NCBI RefSeq assembly: GCF_007827695.1
Contig: NZ_VITA01000012.1
Location: forward strand, 62,001-126,000
DNA length: 64,000 nucleotides
Reading direction: 5' to 3'
Source of the DNA: Sinorhizobium medicae
Lineage (GTDB): Bacteria > Pseudomonadota > Alphaproteobacteria > Rhizobiales > Rhizobiaceae
The translations under genes were made by a program, and so were the position numbers. This document shows positions 25,974-35,159 of the stretch, piece after piece (positions within the stretch are counted from its first letter, which is position 1; every line of letters begins with the position of its first letter). Below the pieces are notes generated by a model. The model worked only from the letters and a program-made list of their open reading frames with translations. It did no database searches and was not told where the DNA came from.

Positions 25974-26545
25974 TCATCCACGAGACCGAGCGGCTCAGAC
26001 TCCGTGCCTGGCTGGAGGCCGATCGCGATCTCTTTGCCGAGATCAACAGCGATCCAAAGGTGATGGAGTTTTTCCCCTTCCGCCGCAACCGCGCGGATGC
26101 CGATGCGCTCTTCGATAGCAACAACCGAAATATTTACGAAACCGGCTTCGGTTTCTTCGCGCTCGCCCTCAGGGAGAATGATGCACCGATTGGTTTTTGT
26201 GGACTTGCACGCACGGATCTCAAACCGCACCTGCCCGACGGCACGGTCGAGATCGGTTGGCGCCTGGCTGCCCGACACTGGGGAAAGGGCTACGTGACGG
26301 AGGCTGCGGGGGCGCTTCTCGACTATGGTTTCGAGGAAAGAAAGCTCGGCGAGATCGTTGCCATCGCCGTTGCGACGAATACCCGTTCCATCGCCGTGAT
26401 GAAGCGGATCGGCATGTATTGCGACCCCTCGCGCGGTTTTGAGCATTCCGGCGTCCCGGACACGCACCCGCAGCTGAGACCACACGTGCTTTACGCGATC
26501 ACCGCTGATCGGCGGCAGCGGAACGGCGAGACCGCGAAACGCTAG
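25970..26545 (+). CDS. GNAT-family N-acetyltransferase (RimJ-like)
   Basis: A 191-residue acetyltransferase. ETERLRLRAW opens the domain and the acetyl-CoA loop region is WRLAARHWGKGYVTEAAGAL, with NTRSIAVMKRIGM after it, the pattern of RimJ/RimL-type enzymes that modify protein N-termini or amines. It starts with GTG overlapping the serB stop (GTGA), so it is translationally coupled to serB. Substrate unknown. Confidence 0.9.
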   Translation: MIIHETERLRLRAWLEADRDLFAEINSDPKVMEFFPFRRNRADADALFDSNNRNIYETGFGFFALALRENDAPIGFCGLARTDLKPHLPDGTVEIGWRLAARHWGKGYVTEAAGALLDYGFEERKLGEIVAIAVATNTRSIAVMKRIGMYCDPSRGFEHSGVPDTHPQLRPHVLYAITADRRQRNGETAKR

Positions 26546-26558
26546 ATCGCGAAGTTTC

Positions 26559-26660
26559 TAGAGCAATTCCAGGAAAAGTGGGAGCGATTTTCCGTCCGAA
26601 ATTGCGGCAAAATAAGGGTTTAGAGAGTTTCCGGGATCGGGGAAAAGCGGAAATGCTCTA
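26559..26660. repeat. Intergenic repeat with inverted ends
   Basis: About 102 bases bounded by TAGAGCAATTCC and its near-complement GGAAATGCTCTA, with AT-richer interior and A-rich runs. Its position between genes and its ends match small rhizobial intergenic elements. Confidence 0.65.
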
Positions 26661-26722
26661 AGTCGGGTGACTTGAAAATTGAACGTGACCGTTTCTGGTA
26701 CGTCAGAACGCCGCCGCGAGTT

Positions 26723-28231
26723 TCACTCCATCCGTACCGTCACGAAGCGCAGTTCGCCGCTTTTGTTGGCGATCATCAGCAAAGCGTTGCGGCGCCCGTC
26801 AGCCTTGAGTTCCGTGACGCGTGAGGTGACATCCTCCGGCGTCTCCATTGCTTCCTGACCAAGTTCGACGATCACCTCGCCCACCTCAACCCGGCGCTCG
26901 GCCGCGGGCGAATTGGGCTGCACCTCGGTAATGACGACGCCTTTGACGTTTTCGGCGATTCCGAAACTCTGGCGGCGGTCAGTGTCGAGCTCTGCGAGCT
27001 TCATGCCGAGCACGGTGTCGCTTGCCGGCAGTTGCGCGGCAGGCGGTTCGCCGGGCTTCGCATCACTGCTCTCCGGCATCTCACCCGGTTTCGCATTGGC
27101 GAGCTGCTCGCCATCTTCCAGCCGGCCCAGTGTCACGCGGACCAACTGCTCCTTGCCGTCACGGATGATCACCACATCGACGGCCTTGCCGACGGGGCTC
27201 TCTCCGACGGTGCGCATGAGGTCCCGAATCTCCGCGATATCCGTTCCGTCGAAGCGGATGATAATGTCGCCCGGCTTGATTTCACCTTTGGTAATCGGGC
27301 CGCCCTCGATGATGCCCGATACGAGCGCGCCGCGCGGCAGCTCCATTTTCAGGCTCTCGGCGATGTCATCGGTGACGGGCTGGATTCGAACGCCAAGCCA
27401 ACCGCGGCGGGTTTCGCCGAATTCCTTGAGCTGGTTTACAACGTTGACGGCAAGCTCCGCCGGCACGGCGAAGCCTATTCCGACCGACATGCCGGTCTGC
27501 GAAAGGATCGCCGTATTGATGCCGACGACTTCGCCTTGCATGTTGAAAAGCGGTCCGCCCGAATTGCCGCGATTGATCGCCGCGTCGGTCTGGATGAAAC
27601 TGTCATAGGGGCCGGCATTGATATTGCGGCCGCGTGCGGAGACGACGCCCACGGAAACGGAAACGCCGAGACCGAACGGATTGCCGACCACCATCACCCA
27701 ATCGCCGATCCTGATCTTTCGCGAATCACCGAAAGAGACGGCTTTGAGCGGCTTTTTCGGTTCGACCTTCAGCAGGGCGAGGTCGGTTTTCGTATCCATG
27801 CCGACCAGTTTCGCCTTCAGCTTCGTGCCGTCGGAGAAATTGATTTCGATATCGTCGGCATCCTGGATCACGTGGTTGTTGGTGACAATGTAGCCCGCGG
27901 GATCGATGATAAAGCCTGAACCCAGCGAATTGACGGTGCGCGGCCGGCCGCCCTCGCCTCCCGGACCCCTGAAAAATTCGTCGAAGAACTCCTGATGGGG
28001 TGACCCTTCCGGCACCTGCGGTATCGGCGCATTGTCGTCGTCGCCCTTGACGTTCTGCGAAATCGATATGTTGACGACTGCGTCGAGCAGTCCCTCGGCA
28101 AGATCCGCGACGGATGGAGGACCGGCCGGAGGCCGTGACGTGGCCGTCTGGGCAAGCGCCGTATTGGTGAAAATGAGTGCCGTCGCGGCCGCGAGCGCCA
28201 GGCCGCGGAAGAATTCGGGTCGTTTCGACAA
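26723..28231 (-). CDS. degP: Periplasmic serine protease DegP/Do
   Basis: A 502-residue HtrA-family protease and chaperone. A signal peptide ends near residue 27 (NTALAQ). The trypsin-like triad is His120 (TNNHVI), Asp150 (DTKTDLALLK) and Ser224 (GNSGGPLF). Two PDZ domains follow, about 280-370 and 420-500, the second after a Pro/Glu/Ala linker. It degrades or refolds damaged envelope proteins. Ribosome site TAGGAGCC. It lies downstream of hflK-hflC, which control membrane proteolysis. Confidence 0.96.
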   Translation of the reverse strand: MSKRPEFFRGLALAAATALIFTNTALAQTATSRPPAGPPSVADLAEGLLDAVVNISISQNVKGDDDNAPIPQVPEGSPHQEFFDEFFRGPGGEGGRPRTVNSLGSGFIIDPAGYIVTNNHVIQDADDIEINFSDGTKLKAKLVGMDTKTDLALLKVEPKKPLKAVSFGDSRKIRIGDWVMVVGNPFGLGVSVSVGVVSARGRNINAGPYDSFIQTDAAINRGNSGGPLFNMQGEVVGINTAILSQTGMSVGIGFAVPAELAVNVVNQLKEFGETRRGWLGVRIQPVTDDIAESLKMELPRGALVSGIIEGGPITKGEIKPGDIIIRFDGTDIAEIRDLMRTVGESPVGKAVDVVIIRDGKEQLVRVTLGRLEDGEQLANAKPGEMPESSDAKPGEPPAAQLPASDTVLGMKLAELDTDRRQSFGIAENVKGVVITEVQPNSPAAERRVEVGEVIVELGQEAMETPEDVTSRVTELKADGRRNALLMIANKSGELRFVTVRME

Positions 28232-28438
28232 GTCGCCAGGCTCCTATCATTTCCCTTGCGTCACGCCGGCTTCAGGTCGGCCGGTGGAAATGACGCACGA
28301 TCTTTGGTTTGCTGCAACGAACTACAGCGCCGCGCGACTTGTTCGAGAAGCGCGGCACGAGGACCTTCTCTTGAAGATACGGCGGAATTCCGAAGCGTCC
28401 AGACACGATTTCCTGATGGGCGGCAAATCGAAGGTGCG

Positions 28439-28825
28439 TCAGATGGTTATTTCGTGCCCGTGCTGCTTTAGCGCCTCGACTGCCTGCTCGAGATTGGACC
28501 CGGCGACGAAAATATAATCGGTGCTGAAGGTCGAATTGGCGAAGACGCCGACACCTGCCTCCGAGAGCGGCCGAAGCACCGACGACAGCACGCCCGGCAC
28601 ATCGAAACTGAAGTGCTGTTCGACGCGAAAACAGCGCCAGCCAAGCGAACTCTGCACACTGGACGGGACGCGAGCGGCACGACAGACGAGCGTCATCTCC
28701 TCACGGGAACTTGAGACCGTCCAGAATCCCGGCCCCGGCAGCCATTCCGGGATAGCGGACCCGACGTTCAGTCGGGTGATGGCATATTCGGCATCGACCA
28801 GCCGGATGAGCAATTTATGTGGCAT
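28439..28825 (-). CDS. ACT-domain protein (ACT_7 / CASTOR-like)
   Basis: A 128-residue small ACT protein, with the tandem ligand-binding pattern SFDVPGVLSSVLRPLSEAGVGVF followed by STFSTDYIFVAGSNLEQAVEAL. Such proteins bind amino acids, but no catalytic domain is attached and the partner is unknown. It starts six bases after the DUF2065 stop and lies between that gene and degP. The 207 bases between it and degP hold a fragment of the palindromic repeat (CTACAGCGCCGCGCG at 28322-28336). Confidence 0.88.
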   Translation of the reverse strand: MPHKLLIRLVDAEYAITRLNVGSAIPEWLPGPGFWTVSSSREEMTLVCRAARVPSSVQSSLGWRCFRVEQHFSFDVPGVLSSVLRPLSEAGVGVFANSTFSTDYIFVAGSNLEQAVEALKQHGHEITI

Positions 28826-28831
28826 TTCGCG

Positions 28832-29017
28832 TTATCCTCGAAGCAACCATACAAGCCCGACGCCGATGGCCACCGATGTCAATCCGGCCAATCGGAGCTG
28901 ATGTTCAGGGACATACGGCAATCGCTTCGCCAGTTCCACCAAAACCAAAGGGGCCAGTGCGTACACCAGCCCCTCGATGATCAGGAAAAAAGCAAACACG
29001 GTCAGAAAGTCTGACAT
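28832..29017 (-). CDS. Small membrane protein, DUF2065
   Basis: A 61-residue inner-membrane protein of the DUF2065 (YjeT) family: two hydrophobic helices (TVFAFFLIIEGLVYALAPL and LTSVAIGVGLVWLL) joined by a short charged loop. It is commonly found right after hflC, as here (seven bases after its stop), and may be an accessory of the HflKC complex. Confidence 0.88.
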   Translation of the reverse strand: MSDFLTVFAFFLIIEGLVYALAPLVLVELAKRLPYVPEHQLRLAGLTSVAIGVGLVWLLRG

Positions 29018-29024
29018 CGTTCGC

Positions 29025-29957
29025 TTAATCTGTGGTGGTCGGTGCCGCCGGTCCCGGGGTCGGCAGCGGCTGGTCCGCACCGTCGGCACTGTTGAAATAA
29101 CGGAAGAATTCCGAGTGCGGCGAAAGCACGATGGTTGTATCCGGGCTGCCGATCGATTGCGAATAAGCCGCCATCGACCGGTAGAACTCGAAAAAGCCGG
29201 GATCACGCTGGAATGCGTCGGCAAAGATCTGCGTCCGCTCCGCTTCGCCCTCACCGCGCAGAATTTCCGAATCACGTTGTGCTTCGGCGACGATTTCGAC
29301 CACCTGGCGGTCGGCAATTGCACGGCGTCTCTGGCCTTCCTCGTTACCGCGGGCACGGATCAGTTCGGCTTCGGCCAGACGCTCCGCCTTCATCCGATCA
29401 AAGGTCTGTTGCGAGACTTCCTGGGTCAGATCCGTACGGCGGATGCGCACGTCCTCGATGTTGAGGCCAAGCGATTCCGCATCGGCGCTGAGGTCGGTCC
29501 GGACCTCCCGCATCATCGACGCGCGTTCGTCCGAAAGCGCTGCCTCGAAGCCCCTGAGACCATAAACCCGGCGCAGGGACGCATCCAGGCGAGTCCTGAG
29601 CCGCGACTCCGCGGATTCCCGGTCGCCGGAAACCGTCTGGCGGAAGCGGCGAGGATCGGAGATCTTGTAGACGACGAATGCGTCCACCTCATAGAACTTG
29701 CCTCCGGAAACCTGCACTCGGATATTGTCGAGATCGAAACGGAGTGCCTGGTCTTCGACGTACTGAACACGGTCGGCATCCATGAAGCCGAACGGAAGCT
29801 TGAAATAAAGGCCCGGTTCGCTCTTCACCTCACGGATCTGACCGAAGCGCACGACGATCGCCTGCTGACGCTCGTTCACCACGAAGACCGAGGAGTAGAC
29901 GACGAACAGGACAGCGGCGAGGACGATCAGGATAATGGAGCTGCGATTGTTGATCAT
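29025..29957 (-). CDS. hflC: HflC, FtsH-protease modulator
   Basis: A 310-residue SPFH/band-7 protein with an N-terminal membrane anchor (IILIVLAAVLFVVYSSVFV). It forms the periplasmic HflKC cage around FtsH and regulates membrane-protein turnover. The SPFH domain is followed by a long helix rich in Glu, Arg and Ala (MKAERLAEAELIRARGNEEG). The start overlaps the hflK stop by ATGA. Confidence 0.96.
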   Translation of the reverse strand: MINNRSSIILIVLAAVLFVVYSSVFVVNERQQAIVVRFGQIREVKSEPGLYFKLPFGFMDADRVQYVEDQALRFDLDNIRVQVSGGKFYEVDAFVVYKISDPRRFRQTVSGDRESAESRLRTRLDASLRRVYGLRGFEAALSDERASMMREVRTDLSADAESLGLNIEDVRIRRTDLTQEVSQQTFDRMKAERLAEAELIRARGNEEGQRRRAIADRQVVEIVAEAQRDSEILRGEGEAERTQIFADAFQRDPGFFEFYRSMAAYSQSIGSPDTTIVLSPHSEFFRYFNSADGADQPLPTPGPAAPTTTD

Positions 29958-31042
29958 TGGTTTCCTCCCGACTGCACGGGCCTGCCGATTTCATTGAGCG
30001 GCAGATAGGGCAGCACACCCTGGCCGTTCTTCTCGTCGAGGATGAACTTCTTGGACTTGCCGAGAACGCCTTGCATCGTTTCGAGATAGAGCCGCTTGCG
30101 CGTGACTTCCGGAGCCTTGGAATACTCGTCATAGACTGAGATGAAGCGCTGAGCCTCACCCTGAGCCTCCTTGACCACCCGATCCTTGTATGCGGCCGCC
30201 TCTTCCCGGATCTGCGCGCCTTGGCCGCGCGCCTTGCCGAGCACCTGGTTGGCATACTGGTTGGCCTCTTCGACGAAGCGATCCTCGTCCTGCTCGGCAC
30301 GCTGCACTTCGTCGAAGGCATCGGCCACTTCGCGTGGCGGGGCGGCATCCTCGATCGCCACGGTATTCACCGATATGCCGGCGCCATAGCTGTCCATGGT
30401 CGCCTGGATCGTGTTCTTCACATCCGCGGCGATCGCCTGACGGTTGTCGCGGAAAATGTCCTGCGCAGGACGGCGTCCGACGACCTCGCGCATTGCGCTT
30501 TCGGCCACCTGCTGCAGCGTGTCGGCCGGGTTTTCGACATTGAAGAGATACGCCTTCGGATCGGTAACCGAAAACAGCACCGAGAACTGCACGTTGACGA
30601 TGTTCTGATCGCCGCTCAGCATCAGGCCGGAATTTGTTTGGCCCGTGCGACCGCCGATATTCTGCTGCTGCTCGGTCACCTTGACGATCTCTACCGTTTC
30701 AAGCGGCCAGAAGTGATAGTGCAAGCCCGGCATGGAGATTTCTTCCTTCGGCTTGCCGAAGCGCATCTCAACGCCGCGTTCGTCCGGCTGAACGGTATAG
30801 ATGGAGTTCAGCAGGATGAAACCGAGAACCAGCAGGCCGACAATGACGAAGATCCCGCCGTTGAAGCCCCCGGGAACCACGCTTTTCAGCTGATCCTGGC
30901 CACGCCGGATGATCTCCTCCAGATCCGGCGGACCACCTCTTCCGCCGCGTGGCCGGTTGGGCCCCTGGCCCCATGGCCCTTGATTGCCGCCGCCGCCGCC
31001 CCAAGGGCCACCGCCGCCGCCATTCTGATTGCTCCAGGGCAT
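29954..31042 (-). CDS. hflK: HflK, FtsH-protease modulator
   Basis: A 362-residue partner of HflC. The N-terminus is very Gly/Trp/Asn-rich (MPWSNQNGGGGGPWGGGG), typical of HflK, followed by one membrane helix (GIFVIVGLLVLGFILLN) and the band-7 domain with AIEDAAPPREVADAFDEV. The start at 31042 (after GTGAGG) fits; a frame extending to 31090 has no ribosome site. First gene of the hflK-hflC-DUF2065-ACT-degP run. Confidence 0.96.
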   Translation of the reverse strand: MPWSNQNGGGGGPWGGGGGNQGPWGQGPNRPRGGRGGPPDLEEIIRRGQDQLKSVVPGGFNGGIFVIVGLLVLGFILLNSIYTVQPDERGVEMRFGKPKEEISMPGLHYHFWPLETVEIVKVTEQQQNIGGRTGQTNSGLMLSGDQNIVNVQFSVLFSVTDPKAYLFNVENPADTLQQVAESAMREVVGRRPAQDIFRDNRQAIAADVKNTIQATMDSYGAGISVNTVAIEDAAPPREVADAFDEVQRAEQDEDRFVEEANQYANQVLGKARGQGAQIREEAAAYKDRVVKEAQGEAQRFISVYDEYSKAPEVTRKRLYLETMQGVLGKSKKFILDEKNGQGVLPYLPLNEIGRPVQSGGNQ

Positions 31043-31236
31043 CAAAACCTCACTTCCAAGAAAATATTTCGCTGAACGCCCCGCAGGCATTGCGGCCGGT
31101 CACGATGTGAACCCGTTATAGGTATCATGTGCATTGCTTTCAACGCGATACGGCCGAGTTCACCGTAAATGCGTTAAATTTGTTCACCGGAGTGCCGCAG
31201 CGAAGGGCGAGAACGTGGACAAGAGCGGAAGACCGC

Positions 31237-31800
31237 TCAGGCCCCGGTCTCCTGCGACGGCGCAGTACGGCGCCGCCAGGTCACGAAATGCATAGCGTGA
31301 CTGTCTTTCTCGCCGCTTTGCAGGTCTTCTTCGAGCACCTTTTCGAAAACCGCCGGGTCGATCTCGGGGAAGCGTGTGTCGCCATCCACTTCGGCCTGCA
31401 CTTCGGTAACGTGGAGGACATCGGCCATGCCGATTGACTGGCGGTAGATCTCGCCGCCGCCGATAACGCAAATCTCATCGGCCCCAATCGCCGCCGCCCG
31501 CTCCCGTGCGACCGCAAGAGCCGCCTCGAGGGAGGGCGCGACCTCGGCTCCGGGAGCCTCGAAGGCGCGATTGCGGGTGACGACGATGTTCGGCCGGCCG
31601 GGCAGCGGCCTGCCGATTGCCGCCCAGGTCTTCCGCCCCATGATGACCGGCTTGCCGATCGTTTGTGCCTTGAAGCGTTTGAGATCGGTCGGCAGCCGCC
31701 AGGGGAGATCGCCCTCGCGGCCGATGACCCCGTTCAACGCGACGGCGACGACGATAACGATCTTCGGTAAGATCGCCGGGTTCCGTTCTGTTTCAGTCAT
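31237..31800 (-). CDS. folA: Dihydrofolate reductase
   Basis: A 187-residue dihydrofolate reductase (NADPH). IVVAVALNGVIGREGDLPW is the N-terminal substrate/NADPH region, PVIMGRKTW and IGGGEIYRQ are NADPH-binding. It regenerates tetrahydrofolate oxidised by thymidylate synthase, encoded just upstream. The ATG at 31800 overlaps the preceding GST gene by eight bases. Confidence 0.95.
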   Translation of the reverse strand: MTETERNPAILPKIVIVVAVALNGVIGREGDLPWRLPTDLKRFKAQTIGKPVIMGRKTWAAIGRPLPGRPNIVVTRNRAFEAPGAEVAPSLEAALAVARERAAAIGADEICVIGGGEIYRQSIGMADVLHVTEVQAEVDGDTRFPEIDPAVFEKVLEEDLQSGEKDSHAMHFVTWRRRTAPSQETGA

Positions 31801-32398
31801 GAAAACCACTCGGCTTGCTGTCGATCTCGCGTGCGCGAACCAGGGCGGCGCGGTCGGTGACCACCCGAATGTAGCGGTCTATCACGTCGCTCTCCGGCAG
31901 GATCTTGCGCATCCACTGCAATGCGCTTGCAAGCAAAAGATCGGCGGCGCTCATGGACTCACCGAGCAGATAGGTGTGCCGCGTGAGCGCCTCGATCACA
32001 TGCGCGCACATTTCGGTGTACAGCCGGGCGAGCCCCGGATTGTTCACCGTCACTCCGGAAATATGCGCCAGGGCAGTCGGCTCGATGACGCCCGCATAAT
32101 AGGCAAGCCACGACAGATAGGCGCCGCGCTCGGGGTGCCCGGGCGGGCGGCTGAGGCTGCAGTCGGGATAGAGATCCGTCAGATATTGCACGACGGCGAC
32201 CGATTCCCAGATCAATGTCCCATCGTGCAGAAGTGCCGGAACCTGCTTGTGCGGATGCGGATTCTTTTCGTCGGGAGCACCCGATCCGTCCCAGCGGCGA
32301 ATGTTGACGTAGCGGATCTCGTATTCGGCACCGAGCTCCTCGAGCAGCCAGACGATCCGCGACGAACGCGACAAGGGCGCATGGATCAGCGTAAGCAT
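31793..32398 (-). CDS. Glutathione S-transferase family protein
   Basis: A 201-residue GST-like protein. The N-terminal thioredoxin-like domain has LSRSSRIVWLLEELGAEYE and the cis-Pro segment KQVPALLHDGTLIWES; the C-terminal all-helical domain includes MSAADLLLASALQW, the usual N-capping motif. Substrate unknown. It sits between thyA and folA in the same direction and overlaps folA, an insertion into a normally contiguous thyA-folA pair. Confidence 0.92.
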   Translation of the reverse strand: MLTLIHAPLSRSSRIVWLLEELGAEYEIRYVNIRRWDGSGAPDEKNPHPHKQVPALLHDGTLIWESVAVVQYLTDLYPDCSLSRPPGHPERGAYLSWLAYYAGVIEPTALAHISGVTVNNPGLARLYTEMCAHVIEALTRHTYLLGESMSAADLLLASALQWMRKILPESDVIDRYIRVVTDRAALVRAREIDSKPSGFHD

Positions 32399-32515
32399 GT
32401 AACCTCCTGTTGGAGCGTTTCCAGGAGCCGAATATGGACGGCCTTCCGACGACTGCCCACCTGCGACAGGTCACGTTCGTCATCCGGGGCGGACCCGGGC
32501 TGAAGTCACCGCGAC

Positions 32516-33310
32516 CTATACCGCCACCGGCGCCTTGATATGTGAATCGGCTTCGTAGCCGGTGAGTTCAAAGTCTTCGAATCTAAATGAAAATAGATCC
32601 TTCACAGCTGGATTGATCTCCATTCTCGGCAGCGGCTTCGGCGTTCTCGTCAGCTGCAGCTGCGCCTGTTCGAAGTGGTTGCGGTAGATATGAGCGTCGC
32701 CGAGCGTGTGGACGAAGTCGCCGGCCTCAAGCCCCGTCACCTGCGCCACCATCATCGTCAGAAGCGCATAGGAAGCGATGTTGAAGGGCACGCCGAGAAA
32801 GATGTCACCCGAGCGCTGGTAGAGCTGACAGGAGAGCTTTCCGTCGGCCACATAGAACTGGAAGAGGCAATGGCAAGGCGGCAGCGCCATATCGTCCACA
32901 AGCGCCGGATTCCAGGCGGAAACAATGTGGCGGCGGGAATTCGGATTGGTTTTCAACCCTTCGACGAGCGTCGCGATCTGGTCAATATGACCGCCGTCCG
33001 GCGTCGGCCAGGACCGCCATTGGTAGCCATAGACCGGCCCAAGATCGCCGTTCTCATCTGCCCATTCGTCCCATATGCGCACGCCATGCTCCTTGAGATA
33101 GGCGATGTTCGTATCGCCTTTCAGGAACCATAAAAGCTCATGGATGATCGAGCGCAGATGCAGCTTCTTGGTCGTCAGCACGGGGAAACCCTGCGACAGG
33201 TCGAAGCGCATCTGGTAGCCGAAAACCGAGCGCGTACCCGTGCCTGTCCGGTCGCCCCGGTCGGTTCCCGTTTCAATCACATGTTCGAGGAGATCGAGAT
33301 ATTGCCGCAT
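32516..33310 (-). CDS. thyA: Thymidylate synthase
   Basis: A 264-residue thymidylate synthase, the same length as the E. coli enzyme. The catalytic Cys146 lies in [22 protein letters not shown] binds phosphate, and the C-terminal IKAPVAV closes over the ligands. It makes dTMP from dUMP with methylene-tetrahydrofolate. The start at 33310 ([10 protein letters not shown]) is set by family length; a 23-residue upstream extension is not conserved. Confidence 0.97.
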   Translation of the reverse strand: MRQYLDLLEHVIETGTDRGDRTGTGTRSVFGYQMRFDLSQGFPVLTTKKLHLRSIIHELLWFLKGDTNIAYLKEHGVRIWDEWADENGDLGPVYGYQWRSWPTPDGGHIDQIATLVEGLKTNPNSRRHIVSAWNPALVDDMALPPCHCLFQFYVADGKLSCQLYQRSGDIFLGVPFNIASYALLTMMVAQVTGLEAGDFVHTLGDAHIYRNHFEQAQLQLTRTPKPLPRMEINPAVKDLFSFRFEDFELTGYEADSHIKAPVAV

Positions 33311-33413
33311 GCATTTTAACCGACGATTCGTTCGTTGTTTTGAAAATAGAACGAACCGTCGCGCGAACCAATGGCCCAAAGTCGTTTTCCGGAACGGAAA
33401 TCTGCACGCGAGA

Positions 33414-33632
33414 TCACTTCGCCGGACGCCGGTTGGCGGCGTGATCCTGATACTGCTCGTTCCTCACTGCCCTCTCGTCCAAACCGCGCGAGTCGGAATG
33501 CTGAGCCTTGTCTCTGTTCGACAGGACCTCGTTCTCGCCCAGAACGCCTTCCTGCAATTCGGTTTGCGCGCCGCTGCCGGAACCTTTGCCCTTGTCGGGT
33601 TTTCCCATGTTCTTTTTGCTGGCGTTGGCCAT
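33414..33632 (-). CDS. Small hydrophilic protein, third of three
   Basis: A 72-residue, very hydrophilic, Gly/Lys-rich protein ([16 protein letters not shown], then an acidic, Arg-containing tail), probably disordered. I do not recognise a named family. The start at 33632 has an excellent site, GAAGGAGATCCGTG. It is the last of three tiny hydrophilic genes in a row that share strong ribosome sites and a predicted stress promoter at 34203-34227. Confidence 0.8.
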   Translation of the reverse strand: MANASKKNMGKPDKGKGSGSGAQTELQEGVLGENEVLSNRDKAQHSDSRGLDERAVRNEQYQDHAANRRPAK

Positions 33633-33681
33633 CACGGATCTCCTTCATCTTTGTCTGGAATTTCAGGCTTCCGGCACCACC

Positions 33682-33924
33682 TCAGTCGCCGGCGCCCTTA
33701 TGGTGCCTACTTTCCTGGTTCTTTCCGCGAAGAATGCTGCGATCGTCCTCCTCGTGGGAATCGGCATGCTCTGTGCTAAGATCCTGCCCCTGGCGTTGAG
33801 CTTTCCTCAAGGCGTCGGAACGGTGGAGATCCGCCTCGGCATTGAAATCCTTGTCTGCGTTCGCCGTGTTTTCGCGGCCCTGAAGCACGCGCTTCTGCTG
33901 CTCTTGCGTCTTTCTCCCGACCAT
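33682..33924 (-). CDS. Small hydrophilic protein, second of three
   Basis: An 80-residue charged protein (MVGRKTQEQQKRVLQGREN, NADKDFNAEADLHRSDAL, HEEDDRSIL), with almost no large hydrophobic residues. Likely disordered or stress-related by composition. The frame is open further upstream to 34104, but AGGAGCAAGGCA before ATG 33924 marks the true start, ten bases after the first small gene ends. Confidence 0.78.
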   Translation of the reverse strand: MVGRKTQEQQKRVLQGRENTANADKDFNAEADLHRSDALRKAQRQGQDLSTEHADSHEEDDRSILRGKNQESRHHKGAGD

Positions 33925-33934
33925 TGCCTTGCTC

Positions 33935-34141
33935 CTACGTGTTCGTGCGACCGCGCTGGTCCGGGTTCGCGCCGCCTTGCGCAGTCGTGTCGTTTTCGAC
34001 ATCGCCTTCGATGGTGTTGCCGCGTTTGAGAGCTTCGTAGTCCGCCGGCCCGCGAATACCCTTCGTGCGGCCGATCCCGGGATCTTGTTTGAGGTCCTTG
34101 TCACTCGGGCGGTTTGTCTTCGGATGTTTGGACGATGTCAT
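33935..34141 (-). CDS. Small hydrophilic protein, first of three
   Basis: A 68-residue protein (MTSSKHPKTNRPSDKDLKQ, then GPADYEALKRGNTIEGDVEN and a Gly/Asn/Asp/Arg tail). Hydrophilic throughout, without a recognisable catalytic motif. The ribosome site AGGAGGAAGGCCG is one of the strongest in the window. First gene of the three-gene run, about 60 bases downstream of a GGAAC-N18-TT promoter match. Confidence 0.8.
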   Translation of the reverse strand: MTSSKHPKTNRPSDKDLKQDPGIGRTKGIRGPADYEALKRGNTIEGDVENDTTAQGGANPDQRGRTNT

Positions 34142-34202
34142 CGGCCTTCCTCCTGCGCTGCAATTCTCTCCGAGGCGCGCCTTGCGTGGGTGTCCCTCGT
34201 TT

Positions 34203-34227
34203 AACCGCACCGGACGGCGAATGTTCC
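34203..34227 (-). promoter_or_regulatory. RpoE2-type (general stress) promoter match
   Basis: On the minus strand, GGAAC (34227-34223), 18 bases, then TT (34204-34203). This fits the consensus GGAAC-N18/19-TT of the alphaproteobacterial general-stress sigma factor (RpoE2/EcfG). It lies about 60 bases before the first of the three small hydrophilic genes. Confidence 0.6.
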
Positions 34228-34231
34228 GCAA

Positions 34232-34660
34232 TCCCTTGCCCTCCGTCGGAAGTCAGTCTGCAGCGTTTCAACCGTTGCATGATTTTCCGAAGCGGCTCAG
34301 GGCGGGAGAGGCATGCAGCTGCTTGTCGGCAATCAAGCCAGGTGACGATGAGCGGCACAGGTCTCGACGTCTTCGACAAAACCTTGCGGAAACGTGACCC
34401 GCCGATCCGGAGAATGCGGCAATAAGCGTGTTCCAGGTGCTGGGGCGGCATATCGATCTCGGCCAAACGGCAAAGATACGCAATACTTTGCCGGGAAAGA
34501 CCAGTCGCTATGGCCGAACAGCGTCGGCGCAGGCGAATAGTTCAAGCAGAAAGGTGGATCGCGGAGCCGTTCAGCGCCTACGAAAGTGGGCGCCGGGCTT
34601 GCGGCGCCGGCGCCTGGCGGTACGTCGCCGGCCGATATACGCATTGAATGGGAGACTGGA
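34232..34660. other. Gene-free stretch
   Basis: Between the small-protein run and the DUF2853 gene I see no supported gene. A fragment similar to the repeat near sspB (TTGCATGATTTTCC at about 34276-34289) and a GC-rich palindromic patch near 34590-34620 are the only visible structures. Confidence 0.45.
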
Positions 34661-34969
34661 TCAAAGCGTCTGGAGCTTGCCCAGATTCTTGGCCACTAGA
34701 TAGTAAAAGGTCACGCGCGACTTGCTGCGATCGTCGGCCATCGCCGTGGCCGTAGCGGCGATCGCCGCATCTGCTTCGGCCCCGCTGACGCCGAGCTTCT
34801 TCTCGCACCATTTTTCCTTGACGCGTTCCAGTTCCTTCGGATCGGAAGCTGAAACAAGGGAAGAGTCCTTGTTGCGAAGGGCAATGCCGAGATGGCGCAC
34901 GATCTTGTTGACAACTGCTTCGTCGGCGCTGCCGTCATACTTCTGCACATCTGCGAGATAATCAGTCAT
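34661..34969 (-). CDS. DUF2853 family protein
   Basis: A 102-residue protein with the pattern of DUF2853 (MTDYLADVQKY, then VNKIVRHLGIALRNKDSSLV and FYYLVAKNLGKL), a compact helical family of unknown role common in rhizobia. The start at 34969 follows TGGAGGCTTT at ideal spacing. Single gene. Confidence 0.87.
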   Translation of the reverse strand: MTDYLADVQKYDGSADEAVVNKIVRHLGIALRNKDSSLVSASDPKELERVKEKWCEKKLGVSGAEADAAIAATATAMADDRSKSRVTFYYLVAKNLGKLQTL

Positions 34970-35159
34970 AAAGCCTCCATTTAGCACTTGCTATCAAAAG
35001 CTGCCGTCCTTCACGCGAACCACGTGCAGCAGCCGGAGTTTTTCACGCCGTTCGTGTAAGTCAAGGCGTTTCGCGTTAAGCTGGCAAGACCGACATAAAT
35101 CCGTCATTTCCGCGCCGACAGCCCTTTTCTTAGGCCCCGGAAAGACCTATATGACGTGT

